This document shows positions 38,597 through 48,577 of a DNA stretch of 64,000 bases, piece after piece. Origin of the DNA: Erythrobacteraceae bacterium (lineage in GTDB: Bacteria; Pseudomonadota; Alphaproteobacteria; Sphingomonadales; Sphingomonadaceae); assembly GCA_027486035.1 (NCBI GenBank), contig JAIXPX010000047.1, forward strand, positions 1 to 64,000, in the 5' to 3' direction. The number at the start of each line of letters is the position of its first letter. The stretch's first letter is position 1. The notes under the pieces were generated by a model. The model ran no database searches. It worked only from the letters and a program-made list of their open reading frames with translations, and was not told where the DNA came from. Made by a program: the position numbers and the translations under genes.

Positions 38597-39355
38597 TCAA
38601 GCTATCGACAGCCCCCCGTCCACAATGAACGGCGCCCCTGTGGCAAATTTGCTCTCGTCGCTGGCGAGATAGACCACGAGATGGGCGATATCGCTGGCCT
38701 CGCCCATGCGGCCGATGGGTTGTGCCACAGAGAAAGCGGCGCGGGTGGCCTCGGGATCGGGGGTGCCGGCGATCACGCTCTCGACATTGGGGGTGAGGAT
38801 CGTCCCCGGCTGCACCGAGTTCACCCGCACGCCGTTCTGCTCGCGCGCACAGTAAAGCGCGATGCTCTTGGTCAACGTCACCACCGCCGCCTTGGCCGAG
38901 TTGTAGGCGGCGAGGTCCGGCGAGGGCTTGTTGCCCGCCGCGCTCGAGAAATTGACGATCGAGCCCCCGCCACCCCGCGCCATCAAGGGGATCGCCGCCT
39001 TGCAGCCCATGAAGATCGAATCCACATCGACGGTGTAGCAGCGCCGGAAATCCTCCGGCGAAATGTCCGCGATCGAGCCGAACACGGTGATCGCGGCATT
39101 GTTGACCAGCACGTCGAGCCGGCCATGCGCCGCCTCGACCTCGGCGATCACCTCCTGCCAGCGCGCCCAGTCGGTGACGTCCTGATGGATGTAGCCGCAG
39201 CCGAGCTCCGCCGCCGTGGCGCGGCCTGCGGTCTCATCGATATCGGTGATGATGACCGTGGCCCCCTCGGCCAGCAGCGCGCTTGCCGCCGCCTTGCCAA
39301 GCCCCATCGCGCCGCCCGTCAGCAGCACGATCTTGCCGCCTACCCGTCCTGCCAT
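38597..39355 (-). CDS. SDR family oxidoreductase
   Basis: GGKIVLLTGGAMGLGKAAASALL; VNNAAI; YNSAKAAV. Confidence 0.92.
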   Translation of the reverse strand: MAGRVGGKIVLLTGGAMGLGKAAASALLAEGATVIITDIDETAGRATAAELGCGYIHQDVTDWARWQEVIAEVEAAHGRLDVLVNNAAITVFGSIADISPEDFRRCYTVDVDSIFMGCKAAIPLMARGGGGSIVNFSSAAGNKPSPDLAAYNSAKAAVVTLTKSIALYCAREQNGVRVNSVQPGTILTPNVESVIAGTPDPEATRAAFSVAQPIGRMGEASDIAHLVVYLASDESKFATGAPFIVDGGLSIA

Positions 39356-39388
39356 TGCTCTCTCCCTTGTGTTCCGGGGAGAGGGCTA

Positions 39389-40834
39389 TCAGCCGGTCAG
39401 ACCTATCGCCACTGCCAAACCTAAGAAGGCAAAGAAGCCCATCGAATCGGTGATCATGGTGACGAACACGCTGCTCGCCACCGCCGGGTCCTGATCCAAT
39501 CGCTCGAAGATCACCGGCACCAGCACGCCGGCAAGCCCGGCAATGGCGATGTTGATGATCATGGCCAGCGCAATCACCACGCCCATCATCGGGGTGAAGA
39601 GGAAGCCCGCCGCCAGCCCGATCAGCAGCGCGATCGTGCCGCCGTTGAGCAGCGCCACGCGGAACTCGCGCCACAGGATGCGCCGCGTGTTCGAACGGGT
39701 GAGCTGGTTGGTCGCAATCGCGCGCACCGCCACGGCCATGGTCTGCGTGCCGGCATTGCCGCCGATGCTGGCGACAATCGGCATGAGCACCGCCAGCGCC
39801 ACCAATTGCTCGATCGCCGCCCCGAAAAAGGCGATGATCGAGGAGGCGACCACCGCTGTCCCGAGATTGGCGACCAGCCAGCGCACGCGCGCGGCATAGG
39901 CTTCGCGGATCGGCTCGTTGATGTCGCCGTCGCCCGCACCGCTCAGAAGCAGGGCGTCCTCGCCCGCTTCCTCGGAGATGATGTGGACGATGTCGTCGAC
40001 CGTCATCTGCCCCACCAGCCGTCCACTCTCGTCCACTACCGCAGCCGAGATCAGCGCGTATTTCTGGAACATCAGCGCCGCTTCTTCCTGATCCATCGTC
40101 ACCGGGATCAGGGTCTGGTCGCGCTTCATCACGTCGGTGAGGCGGACCGAGCGCGGGGTGGTGAGGATCCACGAAAGCGCACAGGTGCCGACCGGATGGT
40201 GGCGCTCGTCGATCACGAAGACTTCGAAGAAGTCGTGGTCGAGATCGCCGTCCTCGCGCAGGTAATCGATGAGGTCGCCGACCGTGAGGTGCTCCGGCAC
40301 CGCCACGAAGTGCCGGCTCATCAACCGGCCGGCGGTTTCCTCGGGATAGGCGAGCGCGCTCGAGACCGCCTCGCGGGTTTCCGGCTCCAGCTCGGCCATG
40401 ACGGCGCGCTGGTCGTCCTCGTCGAGATCCTCGATGAGCTGCACCGCATCATCGGTGTCGAGCTGTTCGGCGATGGTGGCCACGGCCTGCGCGGGCAGGG
40501 CCTCCATCAGGTCCTCGCGGACGTAATCGTTGAGCTCGGCGATGACGTCGCTGGTCATCAGGTCGCTAATCGCGGCGGCGAGCTGGGCGCGCTCAGAGCG
40601 TTCGAGCAGCTCGATCAGGTCGGCGATGTCGGCGGCGTGGAGCGGCTCGACCAGATCATAGACCGCGCCCTTGTCACCCGCTTCCAGAGCGGTGTGGACG
40701 GCGCTGACGAAAGAGGGCTTGAGGCGGTTTTCCTCGTCGTGGCGTTCATCGTCCACGCGGTCATCCGGGCGCACCTCGGCCTCGGCGGTGTCACCCGCCA
40801 GAAGCTCGTCTTCGAGGATGCGATCTTCGGCCAT
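39389..40834 (-). CDS. mgtE: Magnesium transporter MgtE
   Basis: N-terminal MgtE_N, CBS pair, C-terminal TM domain with MPIVASIGGNAGTQT. Confidence 0.94.
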   Translation of the reverse strand: MAEDRILEDELLAGDTAEAEVRPDDRVDDERHDEENRLKPSFVSAVHTALEAGDKGAVYDLVEPLHAADIADLIELLERSERAQLAAAISDLMTSDVIAELNDYVREDLMEALPAQAVATIAEQLDTDDAVQLIEDLDEDDQRAVMAELEPETREAVSSALAYPEETAGRLMSRHFVAVPEHLTVGDLIDYLREDGDLDHDFFEVFVIDERHHPVGTCALSWILTTPRSVRLTDVMKRDQTLIPVTMDQEEAALMFQKYALISAAVVDESGRLVGQMTVDDIVHIISEEAGEDALLLSGAGDGDINEPIREAYAARVRWLVANLGTAVVASSIIAFFGAAIEQLVALAVLMPIVASIGGNAGTQTMAVAVRAIATNQLTRSNTRRILWREFRVALLNGGTIALLIGLAAGFLFTPMMGVVIALAMIINIAIAGLAGVLVPVIFERLDQDPAVASSVFVTMITDSMGFFAFLGLAVAIGLTG

Positions 40835-40935
40835 GTGGGCGGTTTAGGCAGGGAGGGCGCAAAAGCAAGGCTGGAGGGTGACAGGTGGGCCTTGGCTGCG
40901 TATGGCCCGGTGCAAATTCAAGCAGGAGAACCCCA

Positions 40936-41397
40936 ATGGCCGAGACCCTCACCTTCACCCTCGACAATGGCGACGGTGCCCATAACGACGTCGTTATCAA
41001 GCTGCGCCCCGACCTTGCCCCCGGCCATGTCGCGCGCATTGCCGAGCTGGCGCAGGAAGGCTTCTACGACGGGGTGATCTTCCACCGCGTGATCGCCGGC
41101 TTCATGGCGCAGGGCGGCGATCCGACCGGCACCGGCATGGGCGGCAGCGACAAGCCCGATCTGGCGGCCGAGTTCAACGCCGAGCCCCACGTCGAAGGCG
41201 TGTGCTCGATGGCCCGTGCGCAGAACCCCAACAGCGCCAATTCGCAGTTCTTCATCTGTCTTGCCGACGCGCGTTTCCTCGACAAGCAGTACACCGTGTG
41301 GGGCCAGGTCATCAGCGGCATGGAACACGTCCACGCCATCCCCAAGGGCGAACCCCCGCGCGCGCCTGGGAAGATCGTGAAGGCGGCGGTGGCCTGA
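40936..41397 (+). CDS. Peptidyl-prolyl cis-trans isomerase (cyclophilin)
   Basis: FYDGVIFHRVIAGFMAQGGDPTGTGMGG; NSANSQFFICLADARFLDKQYTVWG. Confidence 0.94.
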   Translation: MAETLTFTLDNGDGAHNDVVIKLRPDLAPGHVARIAELAQEGFYDGVIFHRVIAGFMAQGGDPTGTGMGGSDKPDLAAEFNAEPHVEGVCSMARAQNPNSANSQFFICLADARFLDKQYTVWGQVISGMEHVHAIPKGEPPRAPGKIVKAAVA

Positions 41398-41417
41398 GCG
41401 AACACTTTCGGATTATT

Positions 41418-41450
41418 GCGCTGTCCCTCCATTTTCTGGAAGGACAGCGC
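41418..41450. terminator. Strong stem-loop downstream of the cyclophilin gene
   Basis: GCGCTGTCC-c-TCCA-ttttc-TGGA-a-GGACAGCGC (9 bp + 4 bp stem). Confidence 0.5.
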
Positions 41451-41551
41451 ATTGTCCATCTGGTTTGTCGATGCTTTGGGCGACGTCCAGCAAGCCGCTG
41501 TTGGGGCAGACAGGCTATCTGCTGCGGCGCTGAAGACCCCGTCTGGCCCCC

Positions 41552-41583
41552 TCCAGATCCTTCCAGACCCCTTCCAGACCCCT
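41552..41583. repeat. Short tandem repeat, about 3 x 11 bp (TCCAGAYCCCT)
   Basis: tccagatcct-tccagacccct-tccagacccct. Confidence 0.6.
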
Positions 41584-41615
41584 CTCAGGGGTGCCTCAGA
41601 CCCCCGCTGGCAGCG

Positions 41616-41631
41616 TGTTTCACGTGAAACA
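41616..41631. promoter_or_regulatory. parS site (ParB-binding), copy 2
   Basis: Exact TGTTTCACGTGAAACA, intergenic upstream of miaB. Confidence 0.92.
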
Positions 41632-41687
41632 GCGCGGGCTCGCGGGCGTTGAATGCCAACCCACTTGGCGCTAAGGGCGAGCGCCTC

Positions 41688-43031
41688 ATGAAACCCACCT
41701 CCGCCCCACAGACCTACCGGGTCAAGAGCTTCGGCTGCCAGATGAACGTCTATGATGGCGAGCGCATGGCCGAGCTGCTGGGCGAGCGCGGCATCCAGCC
41801 TGCGCCCGAGGGGGAGGAGGCCGATCTCGTCATCCTCAACACCTGCCACATCCGCGAAAAGGCGGCCGAAAAGGTCTATTCCGACATCGGCCGGCTGGTC
41901 GCGGCGGGCAAGGAGAACGGCAAGGCCCCGCTGATCGCGGTCGCCGGCTGCGTCGCGCAGGCCGAGGGCGAGGAGATCATGGCGCGCGCCCCGGCGGTCA
42001 GCATCGTCGTCGGCCCGCAGGCCTATCACCGCCTGCCGGATATGCTCGACAAGGCGGAGAAAGGCGAGCGCGCGACCGACACCGACATGCCCGCCATCGC
42101 CAAATTCGACGCGCTTCCGGCGCGAAAGAAGCGCGGCCCCAGCGCCTTTCTGACGGTGCAGGAAGGCTGCGACAAGTTCTGCACCTATTGCGTCGTGCCC
42201 TATACCCGCGGCGCGGAAATCTCGCGGCCTTTCAGTCATCTGGTGGATGAAGCGCGCAAACTGGTCGAGGCGGGTGCGAAGGAGATCACGCTGCTCGGCC
42301 AGAACGTCAACGCGTGGAGCGGCGACGACGACAAGGGGCGCCGCGTGGGCCTCGGCGGGTTGATCCGCACCCTCGCGCAGATCGACGGGCTGGAGCGCAT
42401 CCGCTACACCACCAGCCACCCCAACGACATGGACGACGATCTCATCGCCGCGCATGGCGAGGTGGCCAAGCTGATGCCCTATCTGCACCTCCCCGTGCAG
42501 GCGGGGAACGACCGCATCCTCAAGGCGATGAACCGCCAGCACACGGCGGAGAGCTACCTCAGGCTCATCGAGAAGTTCCGCGCGGCCCGCCCCGATATCG
42601 CGCTCTCGGGCGATTTCATCGTCGGCTTTCCGGGCGAGACCGAGGCCGAGTTTCAGGACACCCTGAATATCGTCGACGACGTCCGCTACGCCGCCTGCTT
42701 CAGCTTCAAGTACTCCCCACGCCCAGGCACGCCCGCCGCAACGATGGAGCACCAGATCGCCCCCGAGGTGATGGCCGAGCGTCTCCAACGCCTCCAGGCC
42801 CGGATCGCCCATCACCAATATGCCTTCAATCAGGCGAGCGTCGGCAAGGCCTGCACTGTGCTGGTCGAGCGGACCGGGCGTCACCCCGGGCAGTGGCTCG
42901 GCAAATCGCCCTGGCTGCAATCGGTGTGGTTCGAGGGCGAGGCCGCGATTGGCGACCTCGTCGAGGTTACGCTGGCCGCAGGAGGGCCGAACTCCCTAGA
43001 GGGGCAGGTCCGCGCGAAGCTGTCGGCCTAG
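41688..43031 (+). CDS. miaB: tRNA-2-methylthio-N6-dimethylallyladenosine synthase
   Basis: [22 protein letters not shown]; radical [25 protein letters not shown]. Confidence 0.95.
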   Translation: MKPTSAPQTYRVKSFGCQMNVYDGERMAELLGERGIQPAPEGEEADLVILNTCHIREKAAEKVYSDIGRLVAAGKENGKAPLIAVAGCVAQAEGEEIMARAPAVSIVVGPQAYHRLPDMLDKAEKGERATDTDMPAIAKFDALPARKKRGPSAFLTVQEGCDKFCTYCVVPYTRGAEISRPFSHLVDEARKLVEAGAKEITLLGQNVNAWSGDDDKGRRVGLGGLIRTLAQIDGLERIRYTTSHPNDMDDDLIAAHGEVAKLMPYLHLPVQAGNDRILKAMNRQHTAESYLRLIEKFRAARPDIALSGDFIVGFPGETEAEFQDTLNIVDDVRYAACFSFKYSPRPGTPAATMEHQIAPEVMAERLQRLQARIAHHQYAFNQASVGKACTVLVERTGRHPGQWLGKSPWLQSVWFEGEAAIGDLVEVTLAAGGPNSLEGQVRAKLSA

Positions 43032-43939
43032 CGATCGCGTTCGAGGTTGTTCACGGTCTCGCCATAGACCGCGCTGGCGGGCAGGTTGCCGGCGATCTTG
43101 TAGACCCCGCGCAGGAAGGCCGTGTCGAAGGCGGTGAGCCCCTCGGGCGCATTTACCGGATCGAGGAACAGCGTCATGATCGTCGCAGGTGCGCCCGGCG
43201 TGGTCTCGCGGATCTCGTCTGTGGGGGCGAGCAGCCGCAGCGTCGCGTAATCGGCGAGTTGCTGCGCGGTCTTGCCGTCGGCCGCATCGCGGTCGATCAC
43301 CACGATTGCGCCCGTCACCCCGATCATGATCGGCTGCTTGAGACGCCCGGACATCTCGATCGTGCGGTTCTGCGGCACCTGCTGGTCGTCGTACTGGACC
43401 GGCATCCCGTTGGTGCCCAGCACCTGGGTCGCGCGCCACGCGAAGGCGGGGTCGCGCGACTTCAGCATCGCCTCGAGCGCACCCGGTCCGAGATTGCCGA
43501 AGATCCGGCGGTTCTTCTTGCGCGCCCGTTCAAGCTCGGTGCGGGTCTCGCCCGCGAAGATCACGAGCGCGTTGGCCTTGCAATTGCCCTTAGCCAGCGG
43601 AACCTCCGCGAGAGCGGCGTTCTCGAGAATGCGCCCGGCGAAGCTGTCGACGAAGTTGCGGTTGACCCCCGCTACCGCGAGGCACAAAGGTTGGTGGAAG
43701 CGGGCGATGGGGCGGTTGAAGGGCAGACGGCCGGTCACCTGGCGGGCAAGCTCCTGCACTGCCTTTTCCCGTGTGGCCCAGTCCGCGCTGACAACGATGC
43801 CGCGCCCGTCGGTTTCCGGAGGCCCGGATCCGATCGCTTGGGCCTGAACAGTCTGGCATGAGGCGAAAGCAAAGGCGGCAAGTGCGAACCTTGCCGCCCG
43901 ATGAAGTTGCACGGCAGCTGCAGCCTGACCCGATCTCAC
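43028..43939 (-). CDS. Secreted hypothetical protein, 'RFHQPLCL' family (paralog of 849..1838)
   Basis: Signal peptide-like N-terminus; [26 protein letters not shown]...[12 protein letters not shown]...[16 protein letters not shown]...[15 protein letters not shown]. Confidence 0.75.
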   Translation of the reverse strand: MRSGQAAAAVQLHRAARFALAAFAFASCQTVQAQAIGSGPPETDGRGIVVSADWATREKAVQELARQVTGRLPFNRPIARFHQPLCLAVAGVNRNFVDSFAGRILENAALAEVPLAKGNCKANALVIFAGETRTELERARKKNRRIFGNLGPGALEAMLKSRDPAFAWRATQVLGTNGMPVQYDDQQVPQNRTIEMSGRLKQPIMIGVTGAIVVIDRDAADGKTAQQLADYATLRLLAPTDEIRETTPGAPATIMTLFLDPVNAPEGLTAFDTAFLRGVYKIAGNLPASAVYGETVNNLERDR

Positions 43940-44176
43940 TGGAATCCTCTCCTTTTCGCTCCGAATTCAGCAATTTGCCGCTGAACTCGGGATGAATGCA
44001 ACGTCTTGCAGGTTAGGCGCGCGCCCTGCATTGGCGTCTTCGCTGCCGCCCGTCTGCCGTGCTCTTGTGACTATCCACCGCGACGTTGCGCGGGCGCGCT
44101 TGCTTTGCCGCGACCCCGGCTTACCTTCGCGACTCGTGGACGAGGGATGGTCCCCCGTTCCCGCACAAAGGAACCT

Positions 44177-45220
44177 ATGGGCCGACGACCCTCCCGTGCC
44201 GGACATCCGGCGCTCTCGCCCGATCCGCGTGGCATTCCGGTCCAGCGGCGCGCCCGCATCGACCTGACCTTCGAGAACCAGGCCCTGCTCGGGCCGCTGT
44301 TCGGCCAGTTCGACGCCAATCTGGTGCAGGTGGAGAACCGGCTCGGGGTCTATATCCACGCCCGCGGGCATCAGGTGGTGATCGAGGGGCCCGAGGACGA
44401 CGTCGCCCGGGCGCGCGAGACGCTCAAGACCATGTATGATCGGCTGGCGCGGGGCGAGGCGCTCGACAGCGGGGCGATCGAAAGCTTGATCGCCATGTCC
44501 GCTGAACCCACGCTCGAAGGGATCATTGCGGGCGACATGGGCGCTCCGCCGATCATGATCCGCACGCGCAAGAAGACGATCGTCCCGCGCTCATCGACGC
44601 AGATCGAATATATGCGCAGCCTTGCCAAGGACGACATCATCTTCGCGCTCGGTCCGGCGGGGACCGGCAAGACCTATATTGCCGTCGCCCAGGCCGTGAG
44701 CCAGCTGATCAGCGGCTCGGTGCAGCGCCTCATCCTCTCGCGTCCGGCGGTCGAGGCGGGGGAGAAACTGGGCTTCCTCCCCGGCGACATGAAGGAGAAG
44801 GTCGATCCCTATCTGCGCCCGCTCTACGACGCCTTGAACGACTGCATGCCGCCCGAACAGGTCGAGCGGCGGCTGGCGAACGGCGAGATCGAGATCGCGC
44901 CGATCGCCTTCATGCGCGGGCGCACGCTCGCCGACAGTTTCATCATCCTCGACGAGGCGCAGAACACCACGCGCGAGCAGATGAAGATGTTCCTCACCCG
45001 CTTCGGCCAGAACAGCCGCATGGTGATCTGCGGCGATCCGCGGCAGGTCGACATTCCGGGGGGTCCGAACATGAGCGGCCTCAACGATGCGGTGCAGCGC
45101 CTGGAGGGCGTCGAAGGCTTCGGCACGATCCGCTTCACCGCCGCCGACGTGGTGCGCCACCCGATCGTGGGCCGCATCGTCGAGGCCTATGAAGGCAAGG
45201 ACGAGGAAGCAGGGGGCTAG
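44177..45220 (+). CDS. phoH: PhoH family ATPase
   Basis: [65 protein letters not shown]; start [10 protein letters not shown] after SD-like aaggaa. Confidence 0.93.
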   Translation: MGRRPSRAGHPALSPDPRGIPVQRRARIDLTFENQALLGPLFGQFDANLVQVENRLGVYIHARGHQVVIEGPEDDVARARETLKTMYDRLARGEALDSGAIESLIAMSAEPTLEGIIAGDMGAPPIMIRTRKKTIVPRSSTQIEYMRSLAKDDIIFALGPAGTGKTYIAVAQAVSQLISGSVQRLILSRPAVEAGEKLGFLPGDMKEKVDPYLRPLYDALNDCMPPEQVERRLANGEIEIAPIAFMRGRTLADSFIILDEAQNTTREQMKMFLTRFGQNSRMVICGDPRQVDIPGGPNMSGLNDAVQRLEGVEGFGTIRFTAADVVRHPIVGRIVEAYEGKDEEAGG

Positions 45221-45274
45221 AGCACTTTCCGACCAATCTGGGTCACCCAGATCGGCCCGTCCCCGCTGGGCGCG

Positions 45275-46513
45275 TCAGGCAGGTTCCAGCGTCGTCTGCG
45301 CCTCGCCCCATGCGGGGAAGGGGTCGTTGAGCTGCTCCCACTTTTCGGGCGTGAATTTGTCCGTCGGCACCAGACACGCGTCGAGCGCCTTGGTGATCGC
45401 CGCCTGGTCGAGCCCGATGCCGATGAACACCAGCTCCTGGCGCCGGTCGCCCCACACCGCGTCCCAGTGGCGGATCACGAATTCCTCGAAGGTGCCGTCA
45501 TCGGGCCAGCGGTTCTTGGGGACAGCGGCCCACCAGCGCCCCATGCGGCTGACGGTCTTCTGGTGCCCGGCAATCGCCAGCTCGCCGAGGAATTCGCTGC
45601 GGGTGGCGAGCCAGAAGTACCCCTTGGCGCGGATCACCTTATCGAGCGTGTCCCCGGTCAGAAAGCGGTAGAACATCGCCGGGTGGAACGGCCTGCGGGC
45701 GCGATAGACGAAGCTTTCGACGCCATATTCCTCGCTTTCGGGCCGGTGGCTGGCGTAGTCGTAGAGCTCCTTCATCCACAGCGGGTGCTGTTCGGAACGC
45801 TCCTCGTCATAAAGGCCGGTGTCGAGGATGGTATCGAGCGCCACCTTGCCGAAATCGGCCTCCACGATGCGCGCATCGGCGTTCAGTGAGGCGACCACCT
45901 GCTTGACCGTGGCGAGCTGTTCGGGGCTGACGGCGCTGGCCTTGTTGACGATCACCACATCGGCGAATTCGATCTGTTCGACCAACAGGCCCACAAGGCT
46001 GCGATCAGCGCCTTCGCCCGCCGTTTCGCCTCGTGCAGAGAGCAGATCGGTGCTCGAATAATCGGCCAGCAGGTTGAGCGCGTCCACCACGGTCACCATC
46101 GTATCGAGCCGTGCGACATCGCCGAGGCATTCGTCATGTTCGTCGCGGAACGAGAAGGTGGCGGCCACCGGGAGGGGTTCGGAAATCCCGGTGCTTTCGA
46201 TCACGAGGTAATCGAAGCGGCCTTCCTCTGCCAGCTTGCGCACTTCCTTCAGCAAGTCATCGCGCAGGGTGCAGCAGATGCAGCCATTGGTCATCTCGAC
46301 CAGCGTTTCCTCCGCGCGGGACAGCGCCGCCTCGCCCCCGCGCACCAGATCGGCGTCGATGTTCACCTCGCTCATGTCGTTGACGATCACCGCGACCCGC
46401 TTGCCTTCGCGGTTGGCGAGGATGTGGTTGAGGAGCGTCGTCTTGCCTGCCCCGAGAAAGCCGGAGAGCACGGTGACGGGAAGGCGGAGGTCGGATGAGG
46501 GGCGGTTGGTCAT
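45275..46513 (-). CDS. CobW/COG0523 GTPase, probable zinc metallochaperone
   Basis: [59 protein letters not shown] (CxCC metal site). Confidence 0.9.
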   Translation of the reverse strand: MTNRPSSDLRLPVTVLSGFLGAGKTTLLNHILANREGKRVAVIVNDMSEVNIDADLVRGGEAALSRAEETLVEMTNGCICCTLRDDLLKEVRKLAEEGRFDYLVIESTGISEPLPVAATFSFRDEHDECLGDVARLDTMVTVVDALNLLADYSSTDLLSARGETAGEGADRSLVGLLVEQIEFADVVIVNKASAVSPEQLATVKQVVASLNADARIVEADFGKVALDTILDTGLYDEERSEQHPLWMKELYDYASHRPESEEYGVESFVYRARRPFHPAMFYRFLTGDTLDKVIRAKGYFWLATRSEFLGELAIAGHQKTVSRMGRWWAAVPKNRWPDDGTFEEFVIRHWDAVWGDRRQELVFIGIGLDQAAITKALDACLVPTDKFTPEKWEQLNDPFPAWGEAQTTLEPA

Positions 46514-46558
46514 GCGTTGTCCTGCCGGGTTGCACTTGTATCGAAGGCACATCTTCTT

Positions 46559-46575
46559 ATGTAACATTGTATCAT
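46559..46575. promoter_or_regulatory. Putative Zur-box-like quasi-palindrome between divergent CobW and MerC genes
   Basis: ATGTAACATTGTATCAT; about 10/15 positions agree with the gammaproteobacterial-type core TGTTATAATATAACA recalled from memory. Confidence 0.35.
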
Positions 46576-46594
46576 TGCGCAATAGGGGCAGCAT

Positions 46595-46987
46595 ATGTCA
46601 GGATCAGCAGCCAGCGCCAACGAGGAGGCGCCATGGCACCGCTTGGGGATGGGGCTTTCCATGCTGTGCCTGCTGCATTGCCTTGCCCTGCCTTGGCTGG
46701 TGGCGAGCCTGCCGATCGCCATCCTCGGGGCATTGCCTGACAGCTTGCGAGAAAGCGCTTGGGTGCACGCTGCGCTGATCGCCCCGGTGCTGCTGGTGAG
46801 CGGGCCGGTGCTGCTGCGCGGACGGCCGGGTGTCATGCTGACCACCCTGGTGCTGGGTGCCTTGGCGGCGCTTGTCGGCGGCCTGTTTGTCATGGACGAG
46901 ACGGCCGAACGGGCGCTTACCGTAACCGGCTCGGCGCTCATCATGGTCGCACACGCCGCAAGGCTGAGGTCACGTCATCCGCATTGA
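46595..46987 (+). CDS. MerC domain-containing membrane protein
   Basis: [25 protein letters not shown] (MerC-like CLxHC motif); several TM helices. Confidence 0.75.
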   Translation: MSGSAASANEEAPWHRLGMGLSMLCLLHCLALPWLVASLPIAILGALPDSLRESAWVHAALIAPVLLVSGPVLLRGRPGVMLTTLVLGALAALVGGLFVMDETAERALTVTGSALIMVAHAARLRSRHPH

Positions 46988-47043
46988 CCCGTGCTCGGGC
47001 CGATTTTGCATGCCCCGGGTTTTGCGGCTAAGGGCGCGCGGCC

Positions 47044-47523
47044 ATGGACCTGGACATCGACATCGAAGATTGGCCTGCCGGTGATTGGGAGGCGCTCGCG
47101 ACACGCGCCGCCGCCGCTGTGAGCGAGGGCGAGCCGCTGCTCGCCAATCCACGCCTGATCGCCAGCCTGCTGTTCACCTCCGACGCGGAAGTCCACACGC
47201 TCAACCGCGAATGGCGCGAGCGTGACAAGCCCACCAATGTTCTCAGCTTCCCGATGCTGGAGCGCGAGGAGCTGGAAGCACTCGCCCCGGGCGGCCCGCC
47301 CGAAATGCTCGGCGATATCGCGCTCGCCTACGAAACCTGCGCGCGTGAGGCGGCGGAGAAGGGCGTTACGCTGGAAGCCCACGCGACCCATCTGATCGTC
47401 CACGGCCTGCTCCATCTGGCCGGTCACGACCATGTCGACAGCGACGAACAGGCCGAGGCGATGGAGGCACTGGAGACCCGGATACTTGCCAAACTGGGCA
47501 TCGCTGACCCATATGGCGATTGA
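47044..47523 (+). CDS. ybeY: Endoribonuclease YbeY (rRNA maturation)
   Basis: NREWRERDKPTNVLSFP; HLIVHGLLHLAGHDHVDSDEQAEAME. Confidence 0.95.
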   Translation: MDLDIDIEDWPAGDWEALATRAAAAVSEGEPLLANPRLIASLLFTSDAEVHTLNREWRERDKPTNVLSFPMLEREELEALAPGGPPEMLGDIALAYETCAREAAEKGVTLEAHATHLIVHGLLHLAGHDHVDSDEQAEAMEALETRILAKLGIADPYGD

Positions 47524-47550
47524 AACCGCTTAGGAGCCACAAGCAAGGCC

Positions 47551-48483
47551 ATGGCCGATTCCCATTCGTCGGCGTCCCAAACCGGAGACGCGGACAGTAG
47601 TAACGGGCTGTGGCCCGCCTTGCGCAAGATTCTCGGGCTGGAAGGCGCGCGCTCCCTGCGCGAGCAGCTCGAGGAAGCGATCGACGAGCACGAGGACGAG
47701 AACGGCGGCTCGGGCAGCGACGAGGCTGGCGGCAAGGCCGGTGGAGACCTGTCGCGGGTCGAGCGGCAGATGCTGCGCAACCTCCTCCACTTCTCCGAAC
47801 ATGATGCCGACGATGTGGCCGTGCCGCGCGGCGAGATCATCGCTGTCGAGGCCTCGATCAGCTGGGAGGAGATGGTTGCGGCCTTCTCCGAGCATGGCCA
47901 TTCGCGCATGCCGGTCTATCGCGAGACGCTCGACCAGGTGATTGGGATGATCCACATCAAGGACGTCTTCCCCTTCCTTGCCAACGGCACGCCGCCGCCC
48001 GCCGACTGGACCACGCTGATGCGCCAGCCGCTCTATGTGCCCCAGGCGCGCGGTGCGCTCGACGTGCTTGCCGACATGCGCACCCAGCGCGTCCATCTTG
48101 CCATCGTGCTCGACGAGTTCTCGGGCACCGATGGGCTGATCACCATCGAGGATCTGGTCGAGGAAATCGTCGGCGAGATCGAGGACGAGCATGACGAGAC
48201 GCCGCAGGAGCTGATCTCCCCCATCGGCGAGGGCATGTGGGATTGCGACGCGCGCGCCGAGCTTGAGGACATTGCCGAACGGATCGATCCGCGCCTTGCC
48301 GAGGTGGCCGAGAGCGTGGACACGCTCGGAGGGCTTGCCTTTGTCCTGGCCGAGGCGGTGCCGGCGGTGGGGACGGTGCTGGAGCACCCGAGCGGCTGGC
48401 GGATCGAGGTGACCGCAGGCGACGAGACGCATGTCACCCGTCTCCGGCTGCATCCGCCACGGCCCGAGGAAGAGGTGCACTAG
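47551..48483 (+). CDS. CorC/HlyC family CBS-domain protein
   Basis: VAVPRGEIIAVEASISWEEMVAAFSEHGHSRMPVYRETLDQVIGMIHIKDVFPFL; IVLDEFSGTDGLITIEDLVEEIVGEIEDEHD. Confidence 0.93.
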   Translation: MADSHSSASQTGDADSSNGLWPALRKILGLEGARSLREQLEEAIDEHEDENGGSGSDEAGGKAGGDLSRVERQMLRNLLHFSEHDADDVAVPRGEIIAVEASISWEEMVAAFSEHGHSRMPVYRETLDQVIGMIHIKDVFPFLANGTPPPADWTTLMRQPLYVPQARGALDVLADMRTQRVHLAIVLDEFSGTDGLITIEDLVEEIVGEIEDEHDETPQELISPIGEGMWDCDARAELEDIAERIDPRLAEVAESVDTLGGLAFVLAEAVPAVGTVLEHPSGWRIEVTAGDETHVTRLRLHPPRPEEEVH

Positions 48484-48577
48484 GCGCAACTTTTCGCCTT
48501 TCCACGCATTTCTTCTTCGATTTTTTGCATCCGATCGGCGGATCGCGCGTATCTGCTCCTATCCTAGGAGAAAATCC

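Noticed and set aside
41416-41652. 78-aa ORF spanning the hairpin, tandem repeats and parS
   Set aside because: Composition follows the repeats and the parS palindrome; no SD, no recognisable domain. Treated as intergenic.
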